Source: Cercis canadensis (taxonomy: Eukaryota > Streptophyta > Magnoliopsida > Fabales > Fabaceae). From it: DNA of 64,000 bases. Below the pieces are notes generated by a model. It was given only the letters and a program-made list of their open reading frames with translations, made no database searches and was not told the origin of the DNA. Both the position numbers and the translations under genes were made by a program. The stretch spans positions 31,296 through 95,295 of the forward strand of contig QAOA01006130.1 in assembly GCA_003255065.1 (NCBI GenBank), in the 5' to 3' direction. Shown in pieces: positions 27,070 to 40,700 of the stretch. How positions within the stretch are numbered: the stretch's first letter is position 1; every line of letters begins with the position of its first letter.

Positions 27070-28263
27070 ATGGGTTCTCTTGAAACCAACTCAGCAAGTG
27101 AGTTCTTTGGAGCTCAAGCTCACTTGTATAAACACATCTATAGCTACCTAAGCTCCATGGCTCTCAAATGTGCTGTTCAGCTTAACATACCAGAAATAGT
27201 TCATAACCATGGCAAACCCATTACTCTTCATGATTTGATTTCCAATCTTGAAGTTCATCCAAGCAAGACTTGTTATGTGGATCGCCTTGTGCGGTTGCTA
27301 GTGCATAATGGGTTCTTGGCTGAAACCAAAATCTCTGAGGAGAAAGAGGAGAAGGAGGCATATACTTTGACTCCACCCTCTAAGTTCCTCCTCAAAGGCA
27401 AGGAACCTTGTTTAACCTCAATGGTTATGGGGTTTGTTGACCCCGGTTTGATTAATTCATGGAATTTCTTGGGTAGCTGGTTCCATGGGGAGGAGAAGAC
27501 TCTTGTTGAGAGTGCTTTTGGTGTTGGTTTCTGGGATTTGCTTCGTCAAAATCCCGAGTATATGGAATCGTTTAACGAAGGAATGGCTAGTGATTCCCAA
27601 ATGATTAACATGGCTCTTAAAGACTGCAAAGGAGTTTTTAAGGGTCTTGACTCCATTGTTGATGTTGGAGGAGGCACAGGTACCACTGCCAGGATCATCT
27701 CTGAGGCATTTCCTAGTCTCAAATGCATAGTGTTTGATCTTCCACAAGTTGTGGGAAACTTGTCAGGAAGCAATAATTTGAGTTTTGTTGGTGGCAGCAT
27801 GTTTGAATCAATCCCTTCAACCGATGCTGTTCTATTGAAGGTATTCATATTTCTTTAAGAATATGAAAGTTTTTATATATATATATATGATTGACACAAA
27901 TATTGGAACCCAAGACTTTTCAAACCACATTATATATTTAATCTTTTATTTTTTGTGCAGTGGGTTTTACATAATTGGAGCGATGAAGATTGCATAAAGA
28001 TTCTGAAGAAATGCAAGGAAGCTATTTCAAGAGGAGGCAATGGAGAGAAGGTGATTGTGATAGATGTAGTTATAAATGAGAAGAAAGATGATCATGAGAT
28101 GACTGAAGTGAAACTCTTTTACGACATAGTTATGATGGCTACTCTTAATGGAAAAGAAAGAAGCGAAAAAGAATGGGACAAACTCTTCTTGGAAGCTGGA
28201 TTCAAGAGTTACAAGATCACTCCTTTATTTGGTTTTAGGTCCCTCATTGAAGCTTATCCTTAA
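27070..28263 (+). CDS. class II plant O-methyltransferase, copy 3
   Basis: Exons 27070-27840 and 27961-28263 join to 357 residues, the same length and intron site as copy 1. The first ATG gives MGSLETNSASEFFGAQAHLY. The frame is open further upstream, but only from a GTG in the leader. Visible motifs are the S-adenosylmethionine site VDVGGGTGTTARI (about residue 198), the catalytic-His region WVLHNWSDEDCIKIL at the start of exon 2, and the conserved tail GFRSLIEAYP. The family methylates hydroxyls of phenolic compounds, and the substrate is not readable from sequence. Both the leader and the upstream block match copy 1. A 78-base run (27726-27803) is identical to 18820-18897, although the rest of exon 1 has many differences, which hints at gene conversion. 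Confidence 0.94.
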
Positions 28264-28563
28264 GTATTGTATTAATTTTAACTTATTTTTACATGATAGA
28301 TTTTCTTGTCATACTAGGTTGAATAAAGCTTTTGTTTTATGGAGTTAAAAATAGGTTAAATAGTTAAAGCTTCAGGCTTAGCCATATAATTTGTATCAGC
28401 TCTTAACTTTCTAATAAATAGCTAAGCTTGTTTAATTTTGCATATGCAGTTTATTTTTCTATAAGGACCACTAGAATGTGTTTTCAGTTTCATGGCTTGA
28501 CAATTCCTACTTAAGATTCCATTGGATGGTGATACAATGTTTGCTTGGCTATAAACTATCAAG

Positions 28564-28910
28564 GAAAAAAAGATGGCCAATGGGCCATGATATTCAAAAA
28601 GTGTTATCTAGCAAAACACCTTTTTAAAAAATTAGTTACGCACGGACAGCTAAAGCAGAAGGTAGAGAAGACCTATAAAGAGAAATGAAAAAAAATAAAA
28701 AACAATAAAAGGGGGGAACCGAATACAATAATTATAAATACTTTTACTTGTATAAAAAAAGCTTTCTTTTAGGCTAATATAGAAATAATACGTGGTATAA
28801 ATTATTATACATGAAAAAAAGGGTGGCCAATGGGCCATGATATTCAAAAAGAGCTAGCTAGCAAAACACCTTTTTAGAAAATAGTACGTGGTATAAATTA
28901 TTATACACAT
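28564..28910. repeat. interleaved short direct repeats
   Basis: A block of about 60 bp (ggccaatgggccatgatatt core) occurs at 28573-28630 and again at 28823-28880. A second block of about 25 bp (tacgtggtataaattatta core) occurs at 28788-28811 and 28885-28908. This looks like a local duplication 3' of the third OMT gene. Confidence 0.75.
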
Positions 28911-30159
28911 ATGTCCTTTAAATTATTGATGATAAATAAAAAATAATATTTTTGTAAAAAATTTCAGAGATACAGGAAATTTATATTACAAATTCAGACC
29001 TATTTACATTATTTAGAGAAAAATAAACACTATGTTCACAAATTTGAAGAAACCAGGATAAATCCAAAAACTAGCATAATATTGTATTTAAAATTAGGAT
29101 CCGAAGAAGTCTTCAACTTTTAGAAACTGGATACTAGAAAGTCTTTATCACTCATGATGATCAACGTGTTAATGTAGTAGAAAGTCTTTATCTAATTAGC
29201 CACGAACATCGTATAAAGTAGTTGGGAATTTCTAACGATAATGAGAGTCAAAAAGAAATTAAGTAACAGTTTAGAGACAAGAATTCTTGACCACGAGTTT
29301 ACTGTTGGAGTCGTTGATATGATGTAGATGTTAACAGTTAATTAAAGATACTAGGAATTATTTAAGCTTAATTATTAATTCGTATGTTCAGGTTGGTGGG
29401 ACTTGAAATAATGGTGAGGTCATAGTAACTAGTAAGTTCACATCATACTACTCTTCAATGTACGGAAAAAAATATGAAATGATATGAGGAATTATCATGA
29501 AATTTTGTTGAGAAAATTATTGTTTAATTTTTAAGTTAGTAAAAAAGATTATTTGGTTTTAAATACGGAGAGATATCAATTTAGTTTTTTACTATATAAA
29601 ATATCTAAAATACCGCTTAGTGTTATGTAGTTATTCGATTAACATATATAATTTAATTTTAAGAGTTTAACAAATATGAAAGTATGAACAAATATAAGAG
29701 TAATGCTCGCACATTCTAATATTATTTATGTTTTTGTGCATATTTCCTCTTAAGAGTTTAATTTAATTTTACGCATTATCTCATATGTTTCAAGAGTTTA
29801 ATTTAATTTACTGACACATACTAAATAGGAAAGTTGCAATTTCCAAAATAAATAAATAAAATTGATATATCACTAAAGTAACTAAGGTAATTTACTTCAA
29901 AAAATTATTATTACATAATACTAGTGTCGGTCAAACTATTTCACATTAGCTTATATGACATTCTTTGAGTTAAAAAGAAAAAAAAAAAAAGTTTAAGTGA
30001 GTTCATTTAAAATTTAGATGTGCAAACCTAAATTCAGATGTTAGACGGGGTGTAAATAGCATTACTCAAACTTCTATGTTTGAATCAAATTTGTCAAATA
30101 TAAAATAGTAGTGTGAAACAAACTAATATGCAAGAAGGATTATTCTATTATATAAAAAA

Positions 30160-30441
30160 CAGAGGCGTAGTCACAAACTTTGAACAAAGAATCACTAAAG
30201 TCTACCATGCCACAAGGATCAAAAAGAGTCGAAAATATAGAGCAAGTCGTTAACGAAAAAACATTGCTGACAACAGAAGTAACGGGACGAAGAATTCCAA
30301 TTCAAATATTAGTAATTTGTGTCACTCAACCAAGGGTAGCTTAGTTCTGCAATTGAAGCAGAGCAAGTGAGTTCTTTCAAGTTCAAACTAGCTCAAAACC
30401 AAAAAGAGCTCAACTAAGAAACCTAATTATGGCTCATCTTA
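30160..30441 (+). pseudogene. 5' relic of a fourth O-methyltransferase gene
   Basis: The stretch follows the upstream region and leader of the intact OMT genes: a gtcacaaactttgaacaaag block, then caagtgagttctttcaag, then agagctcaactaagaaa. It reaches an atggctcat start at 30429. After a few codons it runs into poly-A, and no further OMT sequence follows within reach. It is a truncated gene copy with promoter and leader only. Confidence 0.7.
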
Positions 30442-33357
30442 AATTTAAAAAAAAAAAAAAAAAAGTTAAATGATATCATCAATGTTTTTCACTATAAATT
30501 AAAAGAAAACTAAAATTAGTCAGCTCATTTTGAGAGTTAGATTTTTGTTTTTTTGAGGTGGAGGGTTAGAATAATTGAATCACCTAAAAACTGAAAAAAA
30601 AAAAAAAAAAAAAAAAGTTATCTGCAAGTCATTTTTTAAAGGGTATCTTGGACTCCAAAACAGGAACTTAATTTATGGCATCAGTTTGTAACTTCAATGG
30701 TTAATTATTTTAATTTGATGTATCTTTAGATTTAATCCACAAATAAGAGTAGTTCAGTACCCACCCACACCACATAATCACTAATTAGTGTGTTATTATA
30801 ATGGCATTAATTAAAGGTAATCAATATTTTGCATCTTCATCCTCTAAGTGAATCAGTTCGGTTCCCAAAACAAAGTGCAGTGCAGCAGGCAGCAGCACTT
30901 GTGGGATTCTAACTTTCATTCTCCACATCTGCTGATTGAAAATATATCCACATGAGCTAGTGGTTTAGATTTTTTTTTCCAGACATTATAATATTGAAAA
31001 AGCACTAAAGAAAAAGAGAATCAAATTCTGATTTATATTGTTTATGAGGGAAAAGAGAGACACAGGAAGGGGGGGACCAAATGCCAATAAGACAAACCCA
31101 CTGCTTTAAAATTTTAATTAATTCCTATCATCCTATGTCTTCAAGGATAATCATTATTAGCATTTGTGGAATCCCTTTTAAATTCCAGCCGTTAAGAAAA
31201 ATTATGAATTTATTATATATTATTAGCTTGAACGGATTATCCTCTTAAATACATATATGGATTAATTAAAATCTCAGCATGTGAAATATCCATGGTGAGA
31301 AAGACAAAAAAAAAAAAAAAACAAATATCCTTCCCAAGAAACCTTTCTTGTGACACAATATTATAATTAGGGCAAAGATTAAAGAAAAAAGAAAGATTAT
31401 TTGGGTGAAGAAATTAAGAAGTCTCCAAAAAAAATGTTGAGTAGCTACTGAAATCAGTGAGTCAGAGAGAGAAAAAGAGAGATACCATGGCCAAACTTAA
31501 GTGGGAAATGAGTAAGCATTGAAGAATGAGTAGCAATGAGCAGATGACAGCAATACCTTGTTATGTGATATGTTTAGCAACAAAGCAGACAATTTGTGAT
31601 GTTAAGTCAAGCCCTCTATACTGCATGAAAATGACTAATGGTTCTTTTTTCTTTTTCTCCTGAGCTCTGGTTGGAGGCTGATGGTGATATATATATATTG
31701 GAGAATTAATTAACATTTTCTAATGTCAAAATTATCCTCAAATAATAATGGAATTATCCTATATGGTTGCAAAATAGTATTGGCTGCCTTGTACTTTATA
31801 CCTCTCCCCAAAAATAGAAAAATTCATTCCTAATCTTAAAAATCCTTATTCTTTCATGTCAATTTCAAGTTGTTTCATTAGAAGAATGACATACTCGATG
31901 AATGTTCCATCAATTTTGAGTAAAAATATGTGTGATATGATGTAAGCCTATATTCTTTCTAACTTTGTATACTTGCTTGAATATCTCTATATTGTTGAGG
32001 AAGGGGGAGGGAGAACAGGCCAATTAATATGCAATTGCAAAGGGAAGTGTTTTAATTAAATAATTTACCTAAGGGGATTCTTCCCTCCACTGATTGGATT
32101 TACGTTAAACTGCTTTCAAGCAACTTTTGATGTATTACCAAACAAGATTCTTTTTTTAAGAAAAAAAGTAACTTTTGGTGATTTTAGTTAAACTTTACAA
32201 AGACAGAGAAAAAATTATTCAAGAGGGTGATATATAATGTCTTAAAACCAGTGACACACTAATACCCATTTGCATAAATTAATGTCAATAAAATAAGATT
32301 GTAGACATAAAACAAACAAAACTACTTCTAGATGCTATAACTTTATAAAACCTTTGGTTATTTATTTATTTGTATATAGTACTCTTCATATGCATACTCT
32401 TACAAATTTCGAAAATATCTTTTGTGTCTAAAGTCAATCGGTCAACACAAGTCTGTATGCAAAGCATACATACACACATACACAGACAAATAATATTGTA
32501 ATTAATTAACTGCTTATATATATATTATTATAGTCCAAATTAATAATAAAATTGATAACATAAAATTTGGTAAAAGATAAGAAAAAAAAATAGAAAAAAT
32601 GAAGAGTATAAAATTGGCCGGCTTGACTAGAGGTTTAAAGAATGTAAATAATTAGGTGTCATATTGGTGATTCTTATGCAGAGGAAGGTGTCAAATTCAA
32701 CTTTAATTGTACTAAGTAAGAGAATCCTTTGAAAATTTGGAAACTTTGCATTGCAGGGTCCGCACAAGTATCTTAAGCATAATTCTTTTCCCACCGTCAT
32801 GGCCGTTCTAATTAAGGTTCTGAGCTACTATTAGGCACATGCCTTCATCTTCAAAACCGGTTTAGGTCTTTAATTGTACTATAAAGTTTAAACCATTTTT
32901 TAATACCAAAAATGGTTTCTAGTTTAGAATAAACCCAAGTGGAAATCTTCATGTTCAAATCTCAAAAGGGTTAGGCCGGAAAGTTTGAAAATCTTGGTAG
33001 GCAGTTCATATTGTTAGGCCAATTTCGTTGGACTCTTTTTCCCATTTTGTTTTTCTTCCTTCATGGATATTGTCTATAGAGAAAGCCAACCATGTTTATA
33101 ACTAACTTTGGAGCTGAAGCAAGAAAGAGTTGCTTCAGCTTCAAGGCAAAAACACACGTTCTCAGCTGCCATTGAGTTCACATAGTTTTATCAAATGAAA
33201 AACGTAATTCACTAACACTATATTTTTTGAGAGTTCAACTTTTCTTTCTTCTTTTGGTTTCTTAAAACTGATGCCAACTAACCAGCTATGAATATATAAT
33301 GTATGGGATACCCGTTAATTACTCCACAGAAAAGAGTCAAGCAGTGAACTGATAAAT

Positions 33358-33367
33358 GTTTTTTTTT

Positions 33368-33436
<69 letters not shown>
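33358..33436. repeat. long poly-T tract
   Basis: About 79 bases are almost pure T, with one C near the left quarter. Such a run is hard to sequence, so its length is unreliable. It may be the tail of a reverse-oriented retroposed element, but no body could be recognised beside it. Confidence 0.7.
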
Positions 33437-34218
33437 CTTTCAGTTTACTTCTAGATGTGAAATATGAGATTAGAAGTTAAGTTATATAGCTTCATGACCT
33501 TGATGACTAGTCTTATTATCATGGGAACATGACTGAACTAATCATGGTGTTAGTTTTTAACACTCTGAAGATCAATCATCATTTATTTTATTGCAGAAAA
33601 ACCAGAAATTTTACTTAACTGAGCAATAAACCACAGACTTCTCCTATATAGTCTCTAAAAATGGGCAGGCCAAATGGTCTGCTCATTCTTTCTATCATCT
33701 CACCAATAACAGAAGCAATCCCATAGGAGTATCTATGGTGTGGTCAGCTATTATTGATCACTTGGATGATGGATCTGGACAAAGGAGTATATTATGTTGG
33801 ATTTTGTGCGGTAAATGGTTGGCAGAGAGTGAGAGAGAAGGGGATGAGAATGAGAGAGAGCAATGTAGGAAACTTCTTGGTGGGTAACACTCTTGGTAGG
33901 ATTTGAAACATTTTGAGTGTGAAGTGAGGGGAAGACCTTAATTTGGTGTCTTCATCAATGATAACATAATATTAAGCATATAAAATTAAGTTCGAGACCA
34001 AAGAATAGGAAAAGAGACACATACAAGAATCTTATCTAAAACAATACTATTTGCCTATCACTTTCCTTATAAGTGTGTACATATGTTTAAATCTAGATAA
34101 ATTTTTAAACAGACTTAATCTTTTTAAATTATATAAACAAGGTCAATTTGCACAGAAGTGGGGGTCCTATTTCAATTTCTATACAGTAACACCCATATTA
34201 TACGTGGAGTTTTTGATT

Positions 34219-34270
34219 GATCAGTCTACATAATTTGTGTAAATNATCAGTCTACATAAGTTGTGTAAAT
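34219..34270. repeat. 25-bp repeat around a lone N at 34245
   Basis: atcagtctacata-type sequence lies on both sides of the single 'n' with one difference. This fits an unmerged contig overlap. Confidence 0.8.
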
Positions 34271-35536
34271 TAAGTTTGCCTAAAAATTTCTTTAACCCCA
34301 ACTTCAACAGGTCTCATAATTGAAAATTGGAAGTAGGGTCAGTTATACTTAGAGCATGCACTAATATGTAAGAAAGTAATGCCTAAGTAACATCACTCTC
34401 TTATCTATATATGATTGTTTTGCTTGGACTCCCCTTCCCTCTTTCTCAAGTAAGGTTTTTTTTTTTTTTTTATAAAAAAAAGTGTAATACGCTAAAAAAA
34501 AGAATGAGAATACATAGCGAGAGTAAAACCCCTAAGATCAACGCTATAATTTTTATGACCAAAAGAGATACAGCAAACACACATGTCATTAGCTCAAGTA
34601 AGGTTGTTTTAGTCAAACCTTTGTGGCCCCACATAAGCCATTGCTTTCAACAATTACATAATTGAACCCAACCTTGACCTTAGAGAGAAATTGCTGAAAC
34701 GTATCCATGAATGTTGTTCATTGTCTTTTCGAACTCAAGAGTTCGGAGATTAGACATTTTGTTTCGGAGTATTTGAAACGGCTGTAATGTGAATGTGATA
34801 AATATGTGCTTTTGTTAAATAAAATCCTAAATAATCAAAGAGCTTCTAATCCCAAAAGAGAAATCTAACTACCAAGGCCCTGCAAATTCAGATTAGCCAC
34901 TAGATATGGGGTTACCTAAATAGTCTGTTTGCTGCTGTAAATACTCATAACCTTTGTATCTCAGGTGCCAATTCATTTTTTTCTTTTCTAATGAGAAATT
35001 CCAGTACTAAGGAAATGAGGGAGAACAACAAAAAAAAAAAAGGAAATAAATGGGTACCAAATACCAATTGGCAATAAAAAAATAAAAAAAAAGGCAAAAA
35101 ATTCCTAGATAGTGGTGACAGTCAACCCTAATGAATATGATGGGCATGGGATAATAAAGAATTCAATCAGAGTTAGAATTCAATTTCTATTTTTCCTTTT
35201 CAAATAGCATATCATACCAGTTTGACCCGATCATATATATTGGTAGGAAAAGGTTAGTTTGAGAAAAATAACGTTCTTGTGTTTTTTGTCTTCTGCATTC
35301 GTATGGTCATGGTGATGGAAAGAAGTTGCTAGTTGTAATCATAAAATCATATATTTAGACAACAGCAAAGAAAAGTTTTTTGTTTCTTTGTATTATACTC
35401 TTGTATATACCAAATGTGGCACATAACCGTAATTGGTTAGCTAATAAGATGAAGTTACAACAAAATAAGAGTCAACTAAATATATCAATTAAAATTATCT
35501 TCTATTTATCATTATTATTTTTGTATTCAAAAAAGG

Positions 35537-35674
35537 TTTTAGACTAAAACTAGTTAATTGAATTGGTCTAATGGTGACTCCATGACTGTAAGATGATTCC
35601 TAGCTNTTTAGACTAAAACTAGTCAATTGAATTGGTCTAATGGTGACTCCATGACTGTAAGATGATTCCTAGCT
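35537..35674. repeat. 68-bp repeat around a lone N at 35606
   Basis: The sequence from tttagactaaaactagt to gattcctagct occurs on both sides of the 'n' with one substitution. It has the same layout as the other lone-N sites. Confidence 0.85.
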
Positions 35675-36992
35675 ACTTCATATCAATAGCGTTTACCTTT
35701 GCATTAATCAAATTCTCTGACCACCAAGCTTAGAAGAACGTAAGGAGAATGTTCTTCATATTATATGCCTCATAATAGAATAGCAACTTGAGTTCTTGAG
35801 CTCCATTGCCCATGTATCTCTTGCACTCAAGTATATAGGGTGATAGTTTTAGGTTCAATTATTTTTAAACAATATCTCTATCTTATAGCATGACGGTCAT
35901 AATAATAAATATTATTACTGTTACACAATAAGGAGTAGTTAATTTTTTTTAATAATTTAATTTACTCAATCTTAATAAAATAAAGAAGGATAAAATATTT
36001 TAATTATTAGAGTTTCCTTTAAAGATGCCCCTTAAAATATGAGAGTTCTTATTTTGTGGGTTGCTTCCAGTAAAAAAATCCATAAAAATATAAAAGAAAG
36101 GAAAAAGACGTTTCTTTCCATTCTATGATTTGTTTATTAGCATAATATACATATCTTGAGGAAAGAGAACGTGAATAGATGATAAAATAGCTAAAGGGTG
36201 GGCTAATTGTATTGTATAACATGGATAACAAAGTAAATATGATTGGATTTTAATTTTAATAGTATTATTATTATTATCTGGTTGGACTAGGTCCCTTGGA
36301 ATAGGGACAAGGAGGAAGATAGAACAGGTAGGGGACCACTGACTTTGGTTATTGTCATTTCAAAGGTGCATGAATAGTGTTACTGTTGAGAGCGTGCTTA
36401 CATTATAGCTGTCTTTCTTATGTGTTCCCTTTGGCTTTGCTTTCTCTTTGAACTTTGAAGTCATAAATTGCTGTTATCATCATGACATGAGTAACCTCTA
36501 AGAAAATATTTTCAATGGAGCATTGATTTCCACAAGAGATGGCTATCTAGGTATTTTTTCAAAGGATTTACCTGTCATTTAAAATAATTTGTATTTCAAG
36601 CCAAAAACTACCTCAGCTCCATTTTTTCATTGTCAACTTGCAGTTTTCTGCGGGTGTCAAACCAATCATTATCAACATCAGATTGCAGGTTAAAGAGTCA
36701 AATCTACCCCTCTCCATCTCTCTATATACGCAAAATATAATGTTAGTCGCTCTTTCATTTGTTTACTTAAGATTAAGAATGAATGAACTACCTTGTTACA
36801 AACAAACAAGTACCGAATGAATCAGAATGGACAGTAAAATTCTGTACACAACATTGGAAAGAATGTTCAACCGGTGAATCCAATATGAGGAAATTTATGT
36901 TACAGAACCTAATTAAAAGTGGCACCAGAACCAGGAGAAAGCCTCTTCATAAACATTCCTTTTCACCAGATGTGCATAAAAGACAATCATTT

Positions 36993-37799
36993 AAAAAAAA
37001 AAAAAAAACAAATCTTGGGCTACCAGTTTAAGTAAAACTTTCTGGAAACCGGTCACTCTAATATCAAAGCGCTAGAGCAACGTTTTTGAACTCGTTCAAG
37101 CAAGATTGCAGTATCTTCTGGCGCTTTTGAAGAGACTCTCGTTCATTCTGTAGTACATCTATGGCACCCGGGGCAACAAACATGTCCATGAATTTTTCAT
37201 CATTCACAGCAAATAAATCTAACCCAAGAGCCACCACTAGCCGATCCCGGCTACAGAAAGTAAACAGAACAAGAAACGCATTGTCAACATTTTATTGTAT
37301 TAAATGGAGGAGTACGTAGAACATAGAAATGTTGATTCAGATAAATAAAACATGGTCTTTAGCCTATACGCTCTAATTCACTCTTCACTGCGATANAAAA
37401 AAAAAAAAAAAACAAATCTTGGGCTACCAGTTTAAGTAGAACTTTCTGGAAACCGGTCCCTCTAATATCAAAGCGCTAGAGCAACGTTTTTGAACTCGTT
37501 CAAGCAAGATTGCAGTATCTTCTGGCGCTTTTGAAGAGACTCTCGTTCATTCTGTAGTACATCTATGGCACCCGGGGCAACAAACATGTCCATGAATTTT
37601 TCATCATTCACAGCAAATAAATCTAACCCAAGAGCCACCACTAGCCGATCCCGGCTACAGAAAGTAAACAGAACAAGAAACGCATTGTCAACATTTTATT
37701 GTATTAAATGGAGGAGTACGTAGAACATAGAAATGTTGATTCAGATAAATAAAACATGGTCTTTAGCCTATACGCTCTAATTCACTCTTCACTGCGATA
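36993..37799. repeat. 403-bp duplication around a lone N at 37396
   Basis: 36993-37395 and 37397-37799 are near-identical direct copies. Each holds the entire last exon of DRP5A (37064-37250 and 37468-37654). Only two substitutions were noticed, both outside the exon. Two tandem identical terminal exons separated by one 'n' are best read as an assembly artefact. Confidence 0.9.
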
Positions 37800-40700
37800 A
37801 CTGCTGCTGTACTTAGTATGTGAACTAGTGATAAAGTCATTCTGAAGGAGTAACAACTTGGTTCTTATCAAAATCTCTATTATAAGACAACAAATGAAAA
37901 AGCCTAAGATACAGAAGTACACAGCGGCAGAAAAAAATTGCAAGACAAAAGTGAACTAATGTGACATATGTTTCTCGTATTTTCTTATTTAACAAAATCC
38001 GAAGAGAACAAGAGCACCGCTAATACAGATTTTACTTTTCACCTACAGAATGGTGTATGATATCTTCCTGTGATAATACCAAATATAACATTAAACCACT
38101 AAGGTGGAATCTCATATAACATGTTCATCCATAATTGATCAGTATAATAAGAGTCTTATATGACATAAATATAATATCAAAATAAGTTTATAAAAACATT
38201 TTTTTCTGCAGAATTAGCATTAATTTATTCAAGTTATAAATACAAGTACTGTTTGAACTATGAAAACATGCATAACTGAAAGACCTTAAGATTTCAAGTT
38301 CTGTGGATGGCCAAATTTTAGCTTGCATCTTATTTATAAAACATGAAATGAAAATACTTCAAGGCTTCTGATAAGCTTGTTACAGCTAGGCAATGGTTCA
38401 GACTTCAGAGTCAGTATGAAGCTCTTGAATGGGAAGCACATGATATCTTCAAATTGGAAAGAATTTGTGCATTGAAGTATGTCCCAAGTGACAACATTCT
38501 GCTATCAGTTTGAGCTTAAACTGTATTTTCTTGGGGTTCATTTTTATATATGCTTTGCAGGCGTAAATTAATTATAAAAAAGATTAAAGAAGCTTACCAG
38601 GGGGTCAGGAATCCAGAATTTAATGTTGATGTCACGCCTCTTTCCACAAGGACTTCACGTATCCGTGCAAAATGTTGAGCAGCCGATAAACAGATTTCGG
38701 AGTAGGAGGATCCTGATCTATCCCCATTTCCAAATAACAGACCACCATTTTGCACTCTGATATGATCAGGATTTTTGCCATTTCCTGTCATTCTTGACAC
38801 TCTCTTTCTTGGTCCATTATCATTGCAATTTCCAAACTCCTTTCTGGCCCCACCATATACTGGATCACCTGGCTGATCAGGAGATGGGGTCTCTGGGATT
38901 GTCATCTGGCTTTCTCGTAAAGCTTCTCTAGATTCTGCAGATTTACCCGGCGTCGTTTCCTGTGCATTCTTTTCTGGAGGTATATTTTCCTGTTCCCTCA
39001 TTTCATCATGGGAAGCCGATTTCGTATCACTCAATTCCAGACAAAATGAACTGGCAGAAGCTTGGTTGAACTTGGGAGCATTAAGGCTATAACATACTTG
39101 AAAGTCATTGCCATAGCAGACTTGTGAGTATGGACTGGTAACTGAATCAAGGTGGTGTCTGACTAGCTGCTTGCACTGCTTAGCAAGATCCCTAATGAAG
39201 CGACTGTAAGCACGTCTTAAAGCAGCATGAAAACCAACATAGCCATCCATATTTCCCGTTTTCCGCCCATCTGCAAGGAAAGGAAACAGTGCTCAGGCTT
39301 TCTAGACAGTTGTAAGAAAACGAAGAAATTTATACAAGACTCAATTTCGTTTAGTTACCATTATCCATATCTGTCAGTGCCCTAGAAATGATTGTATCCT
39401 CAATCTCAAGATAGATAATTTAACATATTCAGAGCCTCAGAAAAAGAAAGAGAAATTGATTAAAATTGAAATGAATGTAAAGAAAAACCATCCCTAGGCC
39501 TTCTCTGAATGATCTAAGCTTTTGGGATGACCGATTTCTAGACATGAATCACAGCTGCATTGAATGGGGTCAGGTATTCAATTGTTACCAACTCCATTCT
39601 CTAAAATTATGTTAAACTTCAGTACAAGGTAGTAACTAGCAAGTTTTTTTTGTCTATGCTTCAAGCCCAATGGACTTCCGTGTTAGAGATATCATGAAAA
39701 ACCATTCCTGAGAACCTAACAAATTTTTGGGATGACTGGCTCTTTGACAATCCCCGAAACATTACATACCAAATCAGTTTTCATGACAGAATAACTTATC
39801 TATTGGTGCATATCTCAATTCTGGAAAAGCTATAACTGATCTATGTGTCTCAATATGAAAAAGAATAAAAGTTCAGAAGACACCGTGCAAGACGTTTAAG
39901 CTAAAGAGTAAATAACTCAGACCCTATAAGGACATGTCTTGATGTCCATGAGTTGGAAACAGAGGAAAAAATATTACAATAATAAAGGAATTTTCTAACT
40001 CTTGACAGTGAAGACAAAAAAACCTGTTACCTAGGAAATAGAAGTAGAAGAAATCAAGAAAGAGCTTCACTTACATTCTGAGTCATTACTGCGATTTCTT
40101 TCGAGAGCCAGATCAAAGAGATTTCCCAAAACAAAAGCAAGCCGGTCACAAGCAGTGTCAAGAAGAGGAGCAAGCCATGATCTAGCAGCAGCACGTGCAA
40201 TTTCTGCAGCAGCTTCTGCTACTCCTCTTCCCCCTCCTCGGCCAGCGTGGGCAAGTAATATATTTGCAACCTGTTGGAAGGATGACAAAGAATTTAGAGT
40301 TGAAACTGAAATAAATAGGATAAAATATTCCCCATGTAAGTTCCTTCAAAAGTAAATCACCTTCTCCCTTGACACCGGGGGGCATTCAATGGAATATGCA
40401 GCACAGCGAAATTCATGCATCACCCTCTCAAAAGCAGCTCCTCCATAAAGCCGAAGAGTAGCATTTGGAGGCTTTATATCTGCAATGACACCAGGCCAAA
40501 CTCCAATACCACTTTCTGACTGTTCTTCTGCCGTTGTTCTCCCCCATTGCTCAGGGGAAGGATCTGCTGCGCCATCAATCAGTGCCCCCTATATCAATAC
40601 AAAACAAAACAGCTATTAACTTGAAATATACGTTATAACTTTCAAAACCCTTGTTAAAAAGATGTTTGGGCATTTTGTGACTCAGATTAGAAATTAGCTG

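Larger units (their letters stand above)
30442..36990. other. gene-free region of 6.5 kb
   Basis: No frame here resembles a known protein, and no spliced gene could be built. It contains long A and T runs, including a T tract of about 79 bases at 33358-33436 broken by a single C. It also has two lone-N duplications (34245 and 35606). A non-coding transcript cannot be ruled out. Confidence 0.6.

Noticed and set aside
33110-33155. Short hairpin gagctgaagcaa / ttgcttcagcttc as a microRNA precursor
   Set aside because: The stem is only about 12 bp with a 7-base loop, too short for a plant microRNA precursor, and it matches no known microRNA.
36783-37031. 82-residue plus-strand frame near the DRP5A 3' end
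   Set aside because: It crosses the poly-A run and the duplicated DRP5A flank and has no family similarity.
37064-37250. A second, alternative last exon of DRP5A
   Set aside because: It is identical to the exon at 37468-37654 and separated by a lone N in a 403-bp duplication, so it is most likely an assembly artefact.
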